NCBI GenBank assembly: GCA_964606895.1 | Contig: CAZSHX010000001.1 | Span: 62,001-126,000, forward strand | DNA length: 64,000 nucleotides | Origin: CAZSHX01 sp964606895 | Lineage (GTDB): Bacteria; Bacteroidota; Ignavibacteria; Kapaibacteriales; UBA2268 | Direction: 5' to 3' | In this document: positions 1 through 8,341 of the stretch, one piece after another | Layout: each line of letters starts with the position of its first letter | How positions within the stretch are numbered: position 1 is the first letter of the stretch | Made by a program: the position numbers and the translations under genes | The notes under the pieces: model-generated | What the model was told of the DNA's origin: nothing | Databases searched by the model: none | What the model saw: only the letters and a program-made list of their open reading frames with translations

Positions 1-2
1 GA

Positions 3-764
3 AACATTCTGATTCCACTTTCAAATAACTCAAGAATCCCGTTAAATCAGCTTGCTCAAATATCATTTACCGAAGGTCCTTTGCAAATTAGCCGTGAAGA
101 CGGACTGAGAAGAATCGGTATTGAACTGAATATTACTGGCAGAGATATCGGCGGTTTTGTGGCTGAAGCTAAGCAAAAAATCAACAAACAGGTTATACTT
201 CCAACGGGTTACTTTCTGAGTTGGGGAGGGCAGTTCGAGAATCAGCAGAGAGCAATGACGAAATTAATGATTGTTTTTCCAATGGCGATTTTACTTATTT
301 TCCTTTTGCTTTTTGTGACATTCAATTCGATAAAACTATCGTTACTCGTAATTTTAAACTTGCCTTTTGCATTAATCGGCGGTGTGTTTTCACTTTGGAT
401 TTCGGCTTTATATCTTTCAGTACCCGCCTCGGTCGGCTTTATAGTCCTGTTTGGAGTTGCCGTTTTAAACGGTGTGGTATTGGTTTCTCAAATATCTCAA
501 CTCAGGGAAGAAGGCATGGAATTGCAAACAGCTATTCGAACCGGAACAATGAACAGGTTAAGGCCTGTGCTGATGACGGCTTCAATCGCAATTTTCAGTC
601 TGGTTCCGATGCTATTTGCATCGGGTGCAGGTTCTGAAATTCAGAAACCTTTGGCAACTGTTGTAATCGGCGGTTTGATTACCTCAACATTGCTAACCCT
701 TTTGATTATACCATCTGTTTATAGTTGGTTTGAAAAGAAGCAAGTTGCGGATAAAAAAAGTTAA
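3..764 (+). CDS. Heavy-metal efflux RND pump (CzcA/CusA family), C-terminal part
   Basis: Inner-membrane proton/substrate antiporter subunit of a tripartite exporter. The frame is open to the window edge, so only about the last 250 residues of a roughly 1000-residue protein are present. They hold the end of the second periplasmic loop, then about six hydrophobic helices. The segment NGVVLVSQI followed by RLRPVLMTA matches the conserved end of the CzcA branch, as does GSEIQKPLATVVIGG. No neighbour on this side tells the metal. The assignment to the heavy-metal branch rests on these family motifs; the substrate is unknown. Confidence 0.88.
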   Translation, partial: NILIPLSNNSRIPLNQLAQISFTEGPLQISREDGLRRIGIELNITGRDIGGFVAEAKQKINKQVILPTGYFLSWGGQFENQQRAMTKLMIVFPMAILLIFLLLFVTFNSIKLSLLVILNLPFALIGGVFSLWISALYLSVPASVGFIVLFGVAVLNGVVLVSQISQLREEGMELQTAIRTGTMNRLRPVLMTASIAIFSLVPMLFASGAGSEIQKPLATVVIGGLITSTLLTLLIIPSVYSWFEKKQVADKKS

Positions 765-765
765 T

Positions 766-846
766 GTCTGAATCACGGATTAAGAGGATTTGAGGATTAA
801 GAGGATTGAAGAATCTTCATTTCCCCCTTTGAAAAAGGGGGGCTGG
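766..846. repeat. Dispersed intergenic repeats downstream of the RND gene
   Basis: The block starts with a copy of a repeat beginning TCTGAATCACGGATTAAGAG, which recurs at 1004. It continues with a C/G-rich hairpin: CCCCCTTT at 823-830 pairs with AAAGGGGG at 834-841. Neither element is coding. The hairpin may also help end transcription of the RND gene, but no T-run follows it. Confidence 0.6.
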
Positions 847-958
847 GGGGATTTTCTTCATTTCTTCTATTCAACGACTAACCGTCTAAACGCCTAAACA
901 TTTTTTGTGCCGTTAGGTACTTTAGTTCGGCAGATACATTAATAACGTAATTTTTTTT

Positions 959-988
959 CTTGTTCCCAAGCTCCTGCTTGGGAACAAG
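959..988. repeat. Perfect 13-bp inverted repeat
   Basis: CTTGTTCCCAAGC (959-971) and GCTTGGGAACAAG (976-988) form a perfect stem with a TCCT loop. A T-run precedes it on the plus strand at 951-958, so on the minus strand it would look like a terminator, although no minus-strand gene ends here. It is best read as a dispersed palindromic element. Confidence 0.6.
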
Positions 989-1003
989 GTTAAAAGTTTA
1001 ATG

Positions 1004-1104
1004 TCTGAATCACGGATTAAACGGATTAAGGAATAAGAGGATTTAAGAGAAGATATTCTTGAAAATCCGTGGAATCCTTTTATCCTAAAAATCCGTGATT
1101 CAGA
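1004..1104. repeat. 101-bp imperfect inverted repeat with exact 15-bp ends
   Basis: TCTGAATCACGGATT at 1004-1018 is the exact reverse complement of 1090-1104. The interior is partly self-complementary. The left arm is a second copy of the repeat at 766. The structure resembles a non-autonomous palindromic element. It ends about 125 bp before the next gene start. Confidence 0.6.
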
Positions 1105-1228
1105 TAGTTGGGAGCAAGTCAAAAAACTGTAGTCTCGAAATTATTTTTTTTGTTTACTTTTTGATGAATATTTTGTAAGTTACATAAGTTTCGATGAAAA
1201 CTTTAAATATATTTATTGGAATCGGATT

Positions 1229-2485
1229 ATGAAGTTCAAATTGTTTTTTTTGACAGCCGTTGGGTTACTATTGCTACTTTTCAGTTATAATTTATTTGCC
1301 GATGAGGATATTCTTTGGCAGAACAGTGCTTATGGTTCGAAAGTATTTTTTAATTCTTCAGGTGATGTTTTAGCCGTTTCGGACAATAATGGTCATGTTT
1401 CTTTAATAAACTCTAAAACCGGAGAAATTTCAAAAACATTTTATACAACTTCCGAACCTTCTAGTCAAAAATTTTCTCATAATGGAAAAATATTTGCATT
1501 TTCACCTTTTAATAACGGAATTATTTTTATAAATGCAGAAACACTTGATACAATACGTAAAAGCAAAATAAAAAGTCTGTATTTCGATTTTTCTGTCGAT
1601 GACAATTATTTTATAACTGCAAATTTAAGTGTTGCAGGTATTTTTATCAATAAATATAATATTAATACTGATTCCTTAATCTCAAAATTCACATATCTTT
1701 TTAGTCCGAATAAAGATGATATATGGATGTTTGATTTCGCAGTTTCACCAACCGGAAAGAATATTGCTTTTGCTGGTAATGAGATATTCGGCATGAATAA
1801 TGGAGTAAGTTATAATAAAATAATAAACTTGGACAACAATGCATTTATCGGAGATTTTGCAACAACTGATTTTAAATTAAAATATTCAAGTACAGGTATT
1901 CTTGCTACAATTGATAGTGGTAAAATCAAATTTTATGATGAAAAAGCTAAATTGATTAAAACTTTGAAAGACAGCAACTATGTTTTTCACGATTTTTGTT
2001 TTAATGAACCTGCAAACGAAATCATTACTTCAAGCAATTCTTGTGGAATTAGAGTATGGGATTTTAATACTCTTAAACTTAAATCTTGGTATCAAAATCC
2101 TAAATTTACTTTTGATGTTTGGGAAATGGGATTCAGTAAAGAAAAACAAATATTAGCTGTACGAGCTAACTTATTTTATGGTTTAGACTATTCTTATATT
2201 GTTGGAATTAAGGATAATGATTTTTTCTTACCAATAATACAAATTGTTCCAAATCCTACTGTAAATCAAGTTTCAATAAATATTCAAAAAGAAAATATTA
2301 TGAATATTAATCTGAGTATTTCTGATTTGACAGGCAAAAGGATTATGTCAAAGGATTATTTGAATATAAATTCGAATACTTTTAATACCTCAATCAGTAC
2401 CTCAAACTTGCCGAGTGGAACTTTGTTTTTTAATTTGACGATTGACGGAAAACTATTTACAAAACAAGTCATAATAATAAAGTGA
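1229..2485 (+). CDS. Secreted WD40-like propeller protein with T9SS sorting domain
   Basis: The N-terminus is a signal peptide (MKFKLFFLTAVGLLLLLFSY, then FADE). Residues 30-330 contain weak WD/YVTN-type blades, for example ILAVSDNNGHVSLINSKTG and a later GIRVWDFNTLKL. From about residue 338, IVPNPTVNQVSIN opens a type A T9SS C-terminal domain of some 80 residues ending in FTKQVIIIK. The protein should therefore be exported and attached to or released from the cell surface. It stands alone between repeat-rich spacers. The function of the propeller is unknown. Confidence 0.75.
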   Translation: MKFKLFFLTAVGLLLLLFSYNLFADEDILWQNSAYGSKVFFNSSGDVLAVSDNNGHVSLINSKTGEISKTFYTTSEPSSQKFSHNGKIFAFSPFNNGIIFINAETLDTIRKSKIKSLYFDFSVDDNYFITANLSVAGIFINKYNINTDSLISKFTYLFSPNKDDIWMFDFAVSPTGKNIAFAGNEIFGMNNGVSYNKIINLDNNAFIGDFATTDFKLKYSSTGILATIDSGKIKFYDEKAKLIKTLKDSNYVFHDFCFNEPANEIITSSNSCGIRVWDFNTLKLKSWYQNPKFTFDVWEMGFSKEKQILAVRANLFYGLDYSYIVGIKDNDFFLPIIQIVPNPTVNQVSINIQKENIMNINLSISDLTGKRIMSKDYLNINSNTFNTSISTSNLPSGTLFFNLTIDGKLFTKQVIIIK

Positions 2486-2558
2486 GGTAAAAAGGAGTAA
2501 AGATCATTCTTCCTTGCTCTATTTTCTCCCTTTCAGCTCGAACCTGTTTGTTAATAAT

Positions 2559-2579
2559 GGTCAATCAAGATGATTGACC
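2559..2579. repeat. 8-bp stem hairpin between convergent genes
   Basis: GGTCAATC, loop AAGAT, GATTGACC. It lies between the ends of two convergent genes. It has no T-run on either side, so a terminator role is only possible. Confidence 0.4.
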
Positions 2580-2636
2580 TACCGAAAGTAGGACAACCAT
2601 CCTTCTGTTTTTGAGAGAAATCCCATTCTTAAACTG

Positions 2637-3653
2637 TCATTTTCTATCCGAGCCTTGTCTTTCAATCATCCAGCCGGGATATTCCGGTGCAAGACGGCTA
2701 ACTTCATCAAGTTTTTGAAGTTCAGATTCGCTGAATTTTATTTCGGTGGATTTCAAGTTATCATCGAGTTGTTCTAATTTTTTTGCACCGATGATAACGC
2801 TGGTGACGGCAGATTGATGCAACAACCATCCAAGTGCGAGCTGAGCAACAGTTGCATTCTTTTCCCGAGCCATTGGATCCAAAACATCCAATATATCGAA
2901 TGCTCTGTCCTTATTTACGGGAGGAAAATCGAAGTTCATTCTTCTGGCTCCCTCGGCTCCGGCTCCATCACGTTTGAATTTGCCGCTTAATAATCCGCCG
3001 GCTAACGGACTCCAAACCATCAGTCCTACCTTTTGGTCTTTCAGCATTGGAATTACTTCACGTTCAAGGTCACGTCCCGCAATAGTATAATATGCCTGAA
3101 GTGAAACAAATTTGGCAAGTTTGTTATATTTAGAATAGTCCAGTGCTTTCATGATTTGCCATGCCGCAAGGTTACTGCATCCGATATATCTGACTTTCCC
3201 GCTTTTCACCAAGGTGTCGAGGGTATCGAGAGTATCTTCCAAAGGAGTTAACTCGTCGAAACCATGAATTTGGTACAAATCTATATAATCCATATTCAAG
3301 CGTTTCAAGCTTGCATCCACCTCATGCAAGATATGTTTCCGACTGAGTCCAACACTGTTTAGCAATTCTCCCATTGTTCCCCGGACTTTTGTGGCGATAA
3401 TCAAATCGTCCCTGTTCAGTCCAAGATTGCGAATAGCTTTACCTGTCATTTCCTCTGATAATCCCAATGAATAGACATTTGCAGTATCAATAAAATTAAT
3501 TCCTGCTTCAACCGATTTTTTAACAAGTTCATCAACTGTTTGCTGACCAAGACTGCCGATTGAAGTCCAAAACCCTCTTCCGCCAAAAGTCATTGTGCCA
3601 AGGCATAATTCGGACACTTTAAGTCCGGTATTTCCCAAAACCTTATATTTCAT
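2637..3653 (-). CDS. Aldo/keto reductase
   Basis: An NADPH-dependent oxidoreductase with a TIM-barrel fold that reduces aldehydes or ketones. All four catalytic residues are visible: Asp56 and Tyr61 (IDTANVY), Lys89 (IATKV) and His130 (YQIHG). The length of 338 residues is usual for this family. The start is the ATG reading MKYKVLGNTGLKVSELCLGT, the typical N-terminus. It is transcribed towards the plus-strand propeller gene and is separated by 118 bp from the cyclase gene upstream, so it may have its own promoter. The physiological substrate cannot be told from sequence. Confidence 0.93.
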   Translation of the reverse strand: MKYKVLGNTGLKVSELCLGTMTFGGRGFWTSIGSLGQQTVDELVKKSVEAGINFIDTANVYSLGLSEEMTGKAIRNLGLNRDDLIIATKVRGTMGELLNSVGLSRKHILHEVDASLKRLNMDYIDLYQIHGFDELTPLEDTLDTLDTLVKSGKVRYIGCSNLAAWQIMKALDYSKYNKLAKFVSLQAYYTIAGRDLEREVIPMLKDQKVGLMVWSPLAGGLLSGKFKRDGAGAEGARRMNFDFPPVNKDRAFDILDVLDPMAREKNATVAQLALGWLLHQSAVTSVIIGAKKLEQLDDNLKSTEIKFSESELQKLDEVSRLAPEYPGWMIERQGSDRK

Positions 3654-3771
3654 ATTGTTTCCTTATTCTTTAATAATTGATTAAAAATCGAAATGCTAAA
3701 GACGATTAGAACATTTTTTCTTTTATAGTTTCATCTGAAAGTGATTTTACTTTCATTCCCCTTTATGTACC

Positions 3772-6705
3772 TTAGCTCATGTTACTTTCTAAAAAATAAG
3801 TTCTCATCTTACCCTTGCCCTTGATTTCTATTTCGCCTCGCTCTTGGAATGACCACCCCTGAACGACTTCGTCGTTGGTCCCCTCCTTAGCAAGGAGGGG
3901 ATTAGGGGAGGTTAATTTCTCCTTAAATCTTTCTGTCACCTGTATCTTTCCTGCTTCTCCGTATTCTTCCATTCGGCTTGCAGTGTTTACTGTATCTCCC
4001 CACAAATCATAAATAAATTTCTTCTCGCCGATAACTCCTGCAACAAGCGGTCCGCAGTCAATTCCGCATCTGAAGTTTATAAATGTGCCATTGCCTGTAT
4101 TGTAATTCTTGAGGGCTTGCATTGCTTCTATTGAGAAATTTGCAGATTTGATGGCACTGTCGGTACTCTTCTTCGGTACTCCTGCCGCCGCCATGTAGCA
4201 ATCGCCGATTGTTTTGATTTTTTCCAGCCCGTGCTTCTGAGCAAGGGAATCTAATTTCGTGTAGAGTTCATTTAATACTTCTACTATTTTCTTAGGTTCA
4301 ATGCCTGTTGAACTTTTGGTGAAATCAACAATATCAATAAAAACTACACTTGCTTCCTCAAAATGGTCGGCTATTGTTGTTTCGCCATTTTTCAGCCGTG
4401 TTGCAATTGTTGCAGGGAGAACATTCAATAGAAGGCTTTCCGATTTTTCCTGTTCAATCTCAATAATCTCTTTCTGTTCAGTTATTTTTTGGTTCTTAAC
4501 GGCAAGTTTCTTGTTGTCCCTTTTCTTTCGCCAGAAAAATAGGAACAAGACCAATGCCAGGGATGAAAGCAGTCCGATTCCACCGACTAATGAATTGCGG
4601 ACAACTCCCTGATAATCTTTATCCTTATTAAGTAAGTCAATTTCTTTTTGGGATTTTTGATGCTCGGCTTCTTTTTGCTTGATTGTTACAGTTTGCAGTT
4701 CCTTATCTTTTGAGAGCAATGTTAATTCGTTGTTCTTGCTCAGAATGTCCAAATTACGTTTATCGAGTAATAGTTTTTGAATTTTTTGTACATTGCTCAA
4801 ATTGGATAATTCCTGATTTCTTCTTGCCAGTTCACTTTCTTTCAGAACAGCGTTTTGCTTCAGCAATTCATTTTCTTTATTTTTAATTTCTAAATCTTTC
4901 TTAGCTTCAAGTTCAGCTATCTTCTTTTGGTTATCTGAAGAAAAGATGGAATCTTTAAGAATCTGAGATTCTTTGTAAGTTTCAAGAGCATTTTTATAAT
5001 CGTCGAGGGCTTGATAAGAAATTGAAAGTTGGATTAAAAATTCACTTTGTTCGAGCAGTTGACCATTTTCTTCAAATATTTTCAAAGATTTTTTATAATA
5101 TTCTATTGATTTAAGGAAATTTTCGTATCTTCCACTTGTGTCTTTTGCTGTGCTATCTGTAGCAATATCAAAATACAAACCACCAATATTCCCATAATTA
5201 TATGAAGCACTTAATTGATTCCCGGTTTCTTCAGCAATTTTAAGCGATTTTTCTAAATATTCCAACGCCTTCGGATAATTTCCTAACGTACTATATAGAC
5301 TACCGATAGTACCGAGTACCTGTCCTGCATTTTTTTTATCGTTTATTTCTTCAAATATTTTCAAAGATCTTTCATAGTATTCCATTGCTTTTGGATAATT
5401 TGATAATGATTCATAAACAATAGCGATACTATTGAGAACCGTGGATAACATAGTTTTAGAATTTTTTCCATCAGCTTCTTCAACTAATTTCAAAGATTTT
5501 TCATAATATTCCATTGCTTTGGTATAATTTGATAAATGGTAATAAATATCACCGATAGCCGTAAGATTTCTTGAAATATCACTTTTATCCCCTGTCTCTA
5601 TAGCCATTTTCAAAGATTTTTCATTATATTCCAACGCTTTAGGGTAATTTGATAAACTCATATAACACCAACCAATACGAAAGAGACTTCTTGAAATAAT
5701 ATTTACATCTCCAATCTCTTCAGCTATTTTCAAAGATTTTTCACAATATTCCAATGATTTTTGATAGTTTGATAAAGTATAATAAGCCTGACCAATATTG
5801 AGTAGAGTACTTGAAATTAATTGTTTTACTCCTATTTCTTCAGCCAATTTCAAAGAAATTTCATAATATTCCATTGCCTTTGGATAATTATTTAGACAAA
5901 TATAAACCTGACCAATTTTTCCAAGCGCATAAAAAATAATATATTTATCGCCAAGTTCTTCATCAATTTTGAGAGCTTTTTCAAAATATTCCAATGCCTT
6001 ATCAAATTTCGAAGAATTATAATAAAGAATGCCAATATTATTAAGAGTTTTTACAATAAATATATCATCATCAATATCTTTAAAGATTTTTAATGCTATT
6101 TCAAAATAAATCATAGCTGAATCATTTTTGTATTGTTTTGAATATAAATTGCCATAATTCAGATATACTTTTCCTACATCAGAATTATTATTGCCTTCTT
6201 TAAATGTTCTAATTGCGTCATTTAGATATTTATTTGCTTCCTTATAATCCTTTTTGCCTCCAAAACAATTTCCAATTCCTACAAGATTGTTTCCAATTCC
6301 TTCATTATACTTTATCTTTTGGCAAATCTTAAGTGCTTTTTCAAAATTGATTTTCGATGTATCGAATTGATATTTCTTAAGCTGAATTCTCCCAAGATTA
6401 TAATAACCGTCAGCTTTACCTTTTTCCCAATTCAATGATTGAGCAAGTTCAATTGCTGCATTTCCATAAGCAATTCCAGAATCAGGTGTTGTTTCCAAAA
6501 ACTGTACTGAAAGCCCATTCAGAATATTGACTTTATTAGTATCATCCTTTGCTTTTATTAGTTCGGCTTTCAGACTGTCAATAAGCTGTAAAGGAGTTTT
6601 CAGAGGTTCAATTCCTTTGATTGTTTTTCGTTTTTGAGCAGAATTTTCACCAATAAACAGGATTGACAAAACTATCAAGAGTAATAATATTGTTGCTTTT
6701 TTCAT
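3772..6705 (-). CDS. Membrane-bound TPR adenylate cyclase (class III)
   Basis: Residues 1-23 form a signal peptide. About 40-570 is a run of ten or more tetratricopeptide units with the recurring pattern NYPKALEYxEKSLKIAEE. A charged coiled coil follows, then one membrane helix (about 703-725), and a cytoplasmic class III cyclase domain from about 770. Metal-binding Asp791 (FIDIVDF) and Asp835 (TIGD) are present. Lys831 and Asp900 (YDLWG) occupy the base-selecting positions, so ATP rather than GTP is the expected substrate. The TPR region would be periplasmic, sensing a partner and driving cAMP synthesis inside. Residues of about 933-951 are an insertion encoded by a dispersed repeat. The gene overlaps the upstream remnant by 4 bp. 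Confidence 0.88.
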   Translation of the reverse strand: MKKATILLLLIVLSILFIGENSAQKRKTIKGIEPLKTPLQLIDSLKAELIKAKDDTNKVNILNGLSVQFLETTPDSGIAYGNAAIELAQSLNWEKGKADGYYNLGRIQLKKYQFDTSKINFEKALKICQKIKYNEGIGNNLVGIGNCFGGKKDYKEANKYLNDAIRTFKEGNNNSDVGKVYLNYGNLYSKQYKNDSAMIYFEIALKIFKDIDDDIFIVKTLNNIGILYYNSSKFDKALEYFEKALKIDEELGDKYIIFYALGKIGQVYICLNNYPKAMEYYEISLKLAEEIGVKQLISSTLLNIGQAYYTLSNYQKSLEYCEKSLKIAEEIGDVNIISRSLFRIGWCYMSLSNYPKALEYNEKSLKMAIETGDKSDISRNLTAIGDIYYHLSNYTKAMEYYEKSLKLVEEADGKNSKTMLSTVLNSIAIVYESLSNYPKAMEYYERSLKIFEEINDKKNAGQVLGTIGSLYSTLGNYPKALEYLEKSLKIAEETGNQLSASYNYGNIGGLYFDIATDSTAKDTSGRYENFLKSIEYYKKSLKIFEENGQLLEQSEFLIQLSISYQALDDYKNALETYKESQILKDSIFSSDNQKKIAELEAKKDLEIKNKENELLKQNAVLKESELARRNQELSNLSNVQKIQKLLLDKRNLDILSKNNELTLLSKDKELQTVTIKQKEAEHQKSQKEIDLLNKDKDYQGVVRNSLVGGIGLLSSLALVLFLFFWRKKRDNKKLAVKNQKITEQKEIIEIEQEKSESLLLNVLPATIATRLKNGETTIADHFEEASVVFIDIVDFTKSSTGIEPKKIVEVLNELYTKLDSLAQKHGLEKIKTIGDCYMAAAGVPKKSTDSAIKSANFSIEAMQALKNYNTGNGTFINFRCGIDCGPLVAGVIGEKKFIYDLWGDTVNTASRMEEYGEAGKIQVTERFKEKLTSPNPLLAKEGTNDEVVQGWSFQERGEIEIKGKGKMRTYFLESNMS
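3851..3915. repeat. Dispersed palindromic repeat inserted in the cyclase reading frame
   Basis: CCCCTCCTT (3880-3888) pairs with AAGGAGGGG (3892-3900), and AACGAC (3862-3867) pairs with GTCGTT (3871-3876). The block is read in frame on the minus strand as SPNPLLAKEG, then TNDEVVQGW. This peptide interrupts the usual end of a cyclase domain, between RFKEKL and the ERGEIEIKGKG strand. Confidence 0.75.
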
Positions 6706-7040
6706 AAATATCCATTACTTTCTAAAAAATAAGTCCTCATTTTAGGAGAATCCTTAGGTTTTAATTCTGTCCATATTTTATTTTGATAATCAAAGAGCCA
6801 TGTATCACCGAAATATTGTGTACCGGAACCACTGTAACTCTTGCCACTAAATAACAAGGCTTGTTCATTTCCAATAGAAGACATTCCATAAGCAAGTCTT
6901 GCAGATGGCGAAACAGGAGGATTTAATTTTTCCCAGTGTCCGGTTTGAGCAAAAATGGTAGAAGAGAAGACAATAAAGAAAAGAAGAAAAAGTTGTAGGC
7001 TTTTTTTTAGGCTTGCCAAATTTATTCTCTTGTTTTTCAT
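6702..7040 (-). pseudogene. Truncated Kelch-repeat protein fused to a cyclase C-terminus
   Basis: It has a signal peptide (LFLLFFIVFSSTIFAQ), then one recognisable Kelch unit (ARLAYGMSSIGNEQALLFSG, later DTWLFDYQNKIW). After KPKDSP it ends in KMRTYFLESN, which is the end of the adjacent cyclase. The DNA at 6715-6743 and 3783-3811 matches at 26 of 29 bases. A full Kelch domain needs five to seven units, so the gene looks truncated by a deletion that joined it to the tail of a second, now lost, cyclase gene. It may still be translated, since it overlaps the cyclase start by 4 bp (ATGA). Confidence 0.7.
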
Positions 7041-7173
7041 GAGCTTTGAAATAAATTATGAATCTAAATTCTTAGATATTAAAGATAATGAAAAAATATA
7101 AACTTTTAAGCATAAAAATAATCAATATCATTGATTAGTTAATATATTATGTCTTATAATTTTGGTATAAATA

Positions 7174-7389
7174 ATGGAAAAGCAATTTACAGCAGTTATT
7201 ATTAAATCCGGCGATTGGTTCGCAGGAACGGTTAAGGAATTATCCGGCATTAATGCACAAGGCAAAACAATTGAAGAATTAAGAGAAAATTTGGAAGAAG
7301 CAATTCAGTTGATTGTTGAATCAAACATCAAACATTTCACTAATTTCAACAGTGAGTATTTCGATGAGCAAATTGCAGTAAGTTTATGA
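7174..7389 (+). CDS. hicB: HicB-family antitoxin
   Basis: A 71-residue protein of the HicB/UPF0150 fold. It shows the family pattern of a beta strand (FTAVIIKSGDWFAG), the turn ELSGINAQGKTIEE, and the helix LRENLEEAIQLIVES. HicB normally neutralises the HicA mRNA interferase and represses its own operon. Here the following toxin gene, which overlaps by 4 bp (ATGA), is only a stub, so this antitoxin has no intact local partner. No DNA-binding extension is visible at the C-terminus. Confidence 0.82.
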   Translation: MEKQFTAVIIKSGDWFAGTVKELSGINAQGKTIEELRENLEEAIQLIVESNIKHFTNFNSEYFDEQIAVSL

Positions 7390-7499
7390 AAAGGAAAGAT
7401 CTGCTCCGTTATTTGATGATTCATGGTTGTATTTTGGAAAGAGAAGGCAATTTGCCATTCAGTTTAGCTACATCCATTTCTTCTCAAGATTTTTTATAA
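7386..7499 (+). pseudogene. hicA: Truncated HicA toxin gene
   Basis: The reading frame starts MKRKDLLRYLMIHGCILERE, a good match to the N-terminus of HicA mRNA interferases. After EREG the family sequence (normally SKHS with the catalytic His) is lost. The frame runs into 16 unrelated residues and stops. It overlaps hicB by 4 bp, the usual HicBA coupling. Without the catalytic His strand it cannot be a working RNase. Confidence 0.75.
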
Positions 7500-7514
7500 C
7501 TCATTCCGTTTCAT
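7464..7514 (-). pseudogene. Second HicA remnant, opposite strand
   Basis: Starting at the minus-strand ATG at 7514 the sequence reads MKRNEL, a stop, then KILRRNGCS and a second stop. This is the HicA N-terminus with an internal lesion and no remainder. It abuts the truncated plus-strand hicA tail to tail, so both toxins were lost at the same junction near 7450-7470. Confidence 0.6.
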
Positions 7515-7723
7515 TTAGATTGTTATTAACTCGCTTGTACAATCTTCCGATAAACCACGCATTGTATTTTCATATCTATCTTCAAGAATCAATTTTACCG
7601 CCTCAATTAAATTTTCACGGAATTCAACCTGAGTTTTTCCCATACCGTTAGCTCCGGGAATCTCAGAACAATATCCAATAATCCAGTCGCCGTCTCATAT
7701 ATAGCATGAAATTGATTTGTTAT
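7515..7723 (-). pseudogene. Second HicB antitoxin, frameshifted
   Basis: The minus strand encodes TNQFHAIYE and then, in another frame, DGDWIIGYCSEIPGANGMGK, followed by the helix FRENLIEAVKLILEDRYE. Together these make a HicB domain broken by a small indel near 7696. The expected ATG at 7723 reads ATA. Its stop directly abuts the ATG of the second HicA remnant, which preserves the hicB-hicA order. The module is therefore dead. Confidence 0.7.
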
Positions 7724-7834
7724 TGTGTTTCTCCGTTAATAATAGGTTCAACAAAAAAAACGAAGCTGTTTTACTAATATTTTATGATTAATTTTTCTGC
7801 CCGATGTTAAATCGGATTGGAGACAACCTAAAAG

Positions 7835-7870
7835 AAAAAAGCATTTTGCTGAACTGCAAAATGCTTTTTT
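7835..7870. terminator. Bidirectional Rho-independent terminator
   Basis: AGCATTTTGC (7840-7849) pairs with GCAAAATGCT (7856-7865) around loop TGAACT. An A-run lies before and a T-run after, so it works in either direction. It would end the minus-strand small ribosomal protein/HU transcript. Confidence 0.85.
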
Positions 7871-7881
7871 AAAATTACTAC

Positions 7882-7974
7882 CTATTTTCTTTTTTTATGA
7901 CGATTCTTACGAAGTCTTTTCTTACGTTTATGAGTAGCCATTTTATGACGTTTTCTTTTTTTACCACAAGGCAT
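7882..7974 (-). CDS. AURKAIP1/COX24-type small ribosomal protein
   Basis: A 30-residue, extremely basic protein starting MPCGKKRKRHKMATHKRKKR and ending in HKKRK. It matches the tiny AURKAIP1/COX24-domain proteins annotated in Bacteroidota, related to mitoribosomal mS38. It probably binds the small ribosomal subunit. GGAG lies 7 bases before the ATG. It is followed by a strong terminator and preceded 37 bp upstream by the HU gene, so the two may share a transcript. It is easily missed because of its length. Confidence 0.8.
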   Translation of the reverse strand: MPCGKKRKRHKMATHKRKKRLRKNRHKKRK

Positions 7975-8011
7975 GGTATTCTCCGGATAAAATTAATAAA
8001 TAAATTACAAG

Positions 8012-8311
8012 TTATGATTGCTCTGCATTTTTCATGGATTCGTTAACCTTTGTAAGAAATTCAGGTGAAGGTTTGAATACCGGAACAAATCTTTTTTCAA
8101 GAGGAACAAGTTCACCTGTTTTAGGATTACGAGCCATTCTTGGTTTTCTTGCCTTTGATTTGAACACGCCGAATCCGCGAAGTTCAATTCTCTTACCATT
8201 TGAAATTGCGTTAATAATACTTGAGAATACACCATCAACAACAGCTTTAGTTTCAATTTTAGTTAAACCGGTTGCTTTTGCTATCTCATCAACAATGTCT
8301 GCTTTTGTCAT
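8012..8311 (-). CDS. HU/IHF-family DNA-binding protein
   Basis: A nucleoid protein that bends DNA as a dimer. The start MTKADIVDEIAKATGL is typical; an earlier in-frame start would add ten unlikely residues. The conserved arm ARNPKTGE, whose proline intercalates in DNA, lies at about residues 59-66. Length is 99 residues, as usual. It is transcribed away from the DnaA-box-like cluster at 8590-8629. Confidence 0.93.
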   Translation of the reverse strand: MTKADIVDEIAKATGLTKIETKAVVDGVFSSIINAISNGKRIELRGFGVFKSKARKPRMARNPKTGELVPLEKRFVPVFKPSPEFLTKVNESMKNAEQS

Positions 8312-8341
8312 TTTTTTAACCCACTTAGTAAATTTTAACAT

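Noticed and set aside
7427..7651. 74-codon plus-strand frame in the HicBA region
   Set aside because: It is the antisense of the frameshifted second HicB and the toxin stubs.
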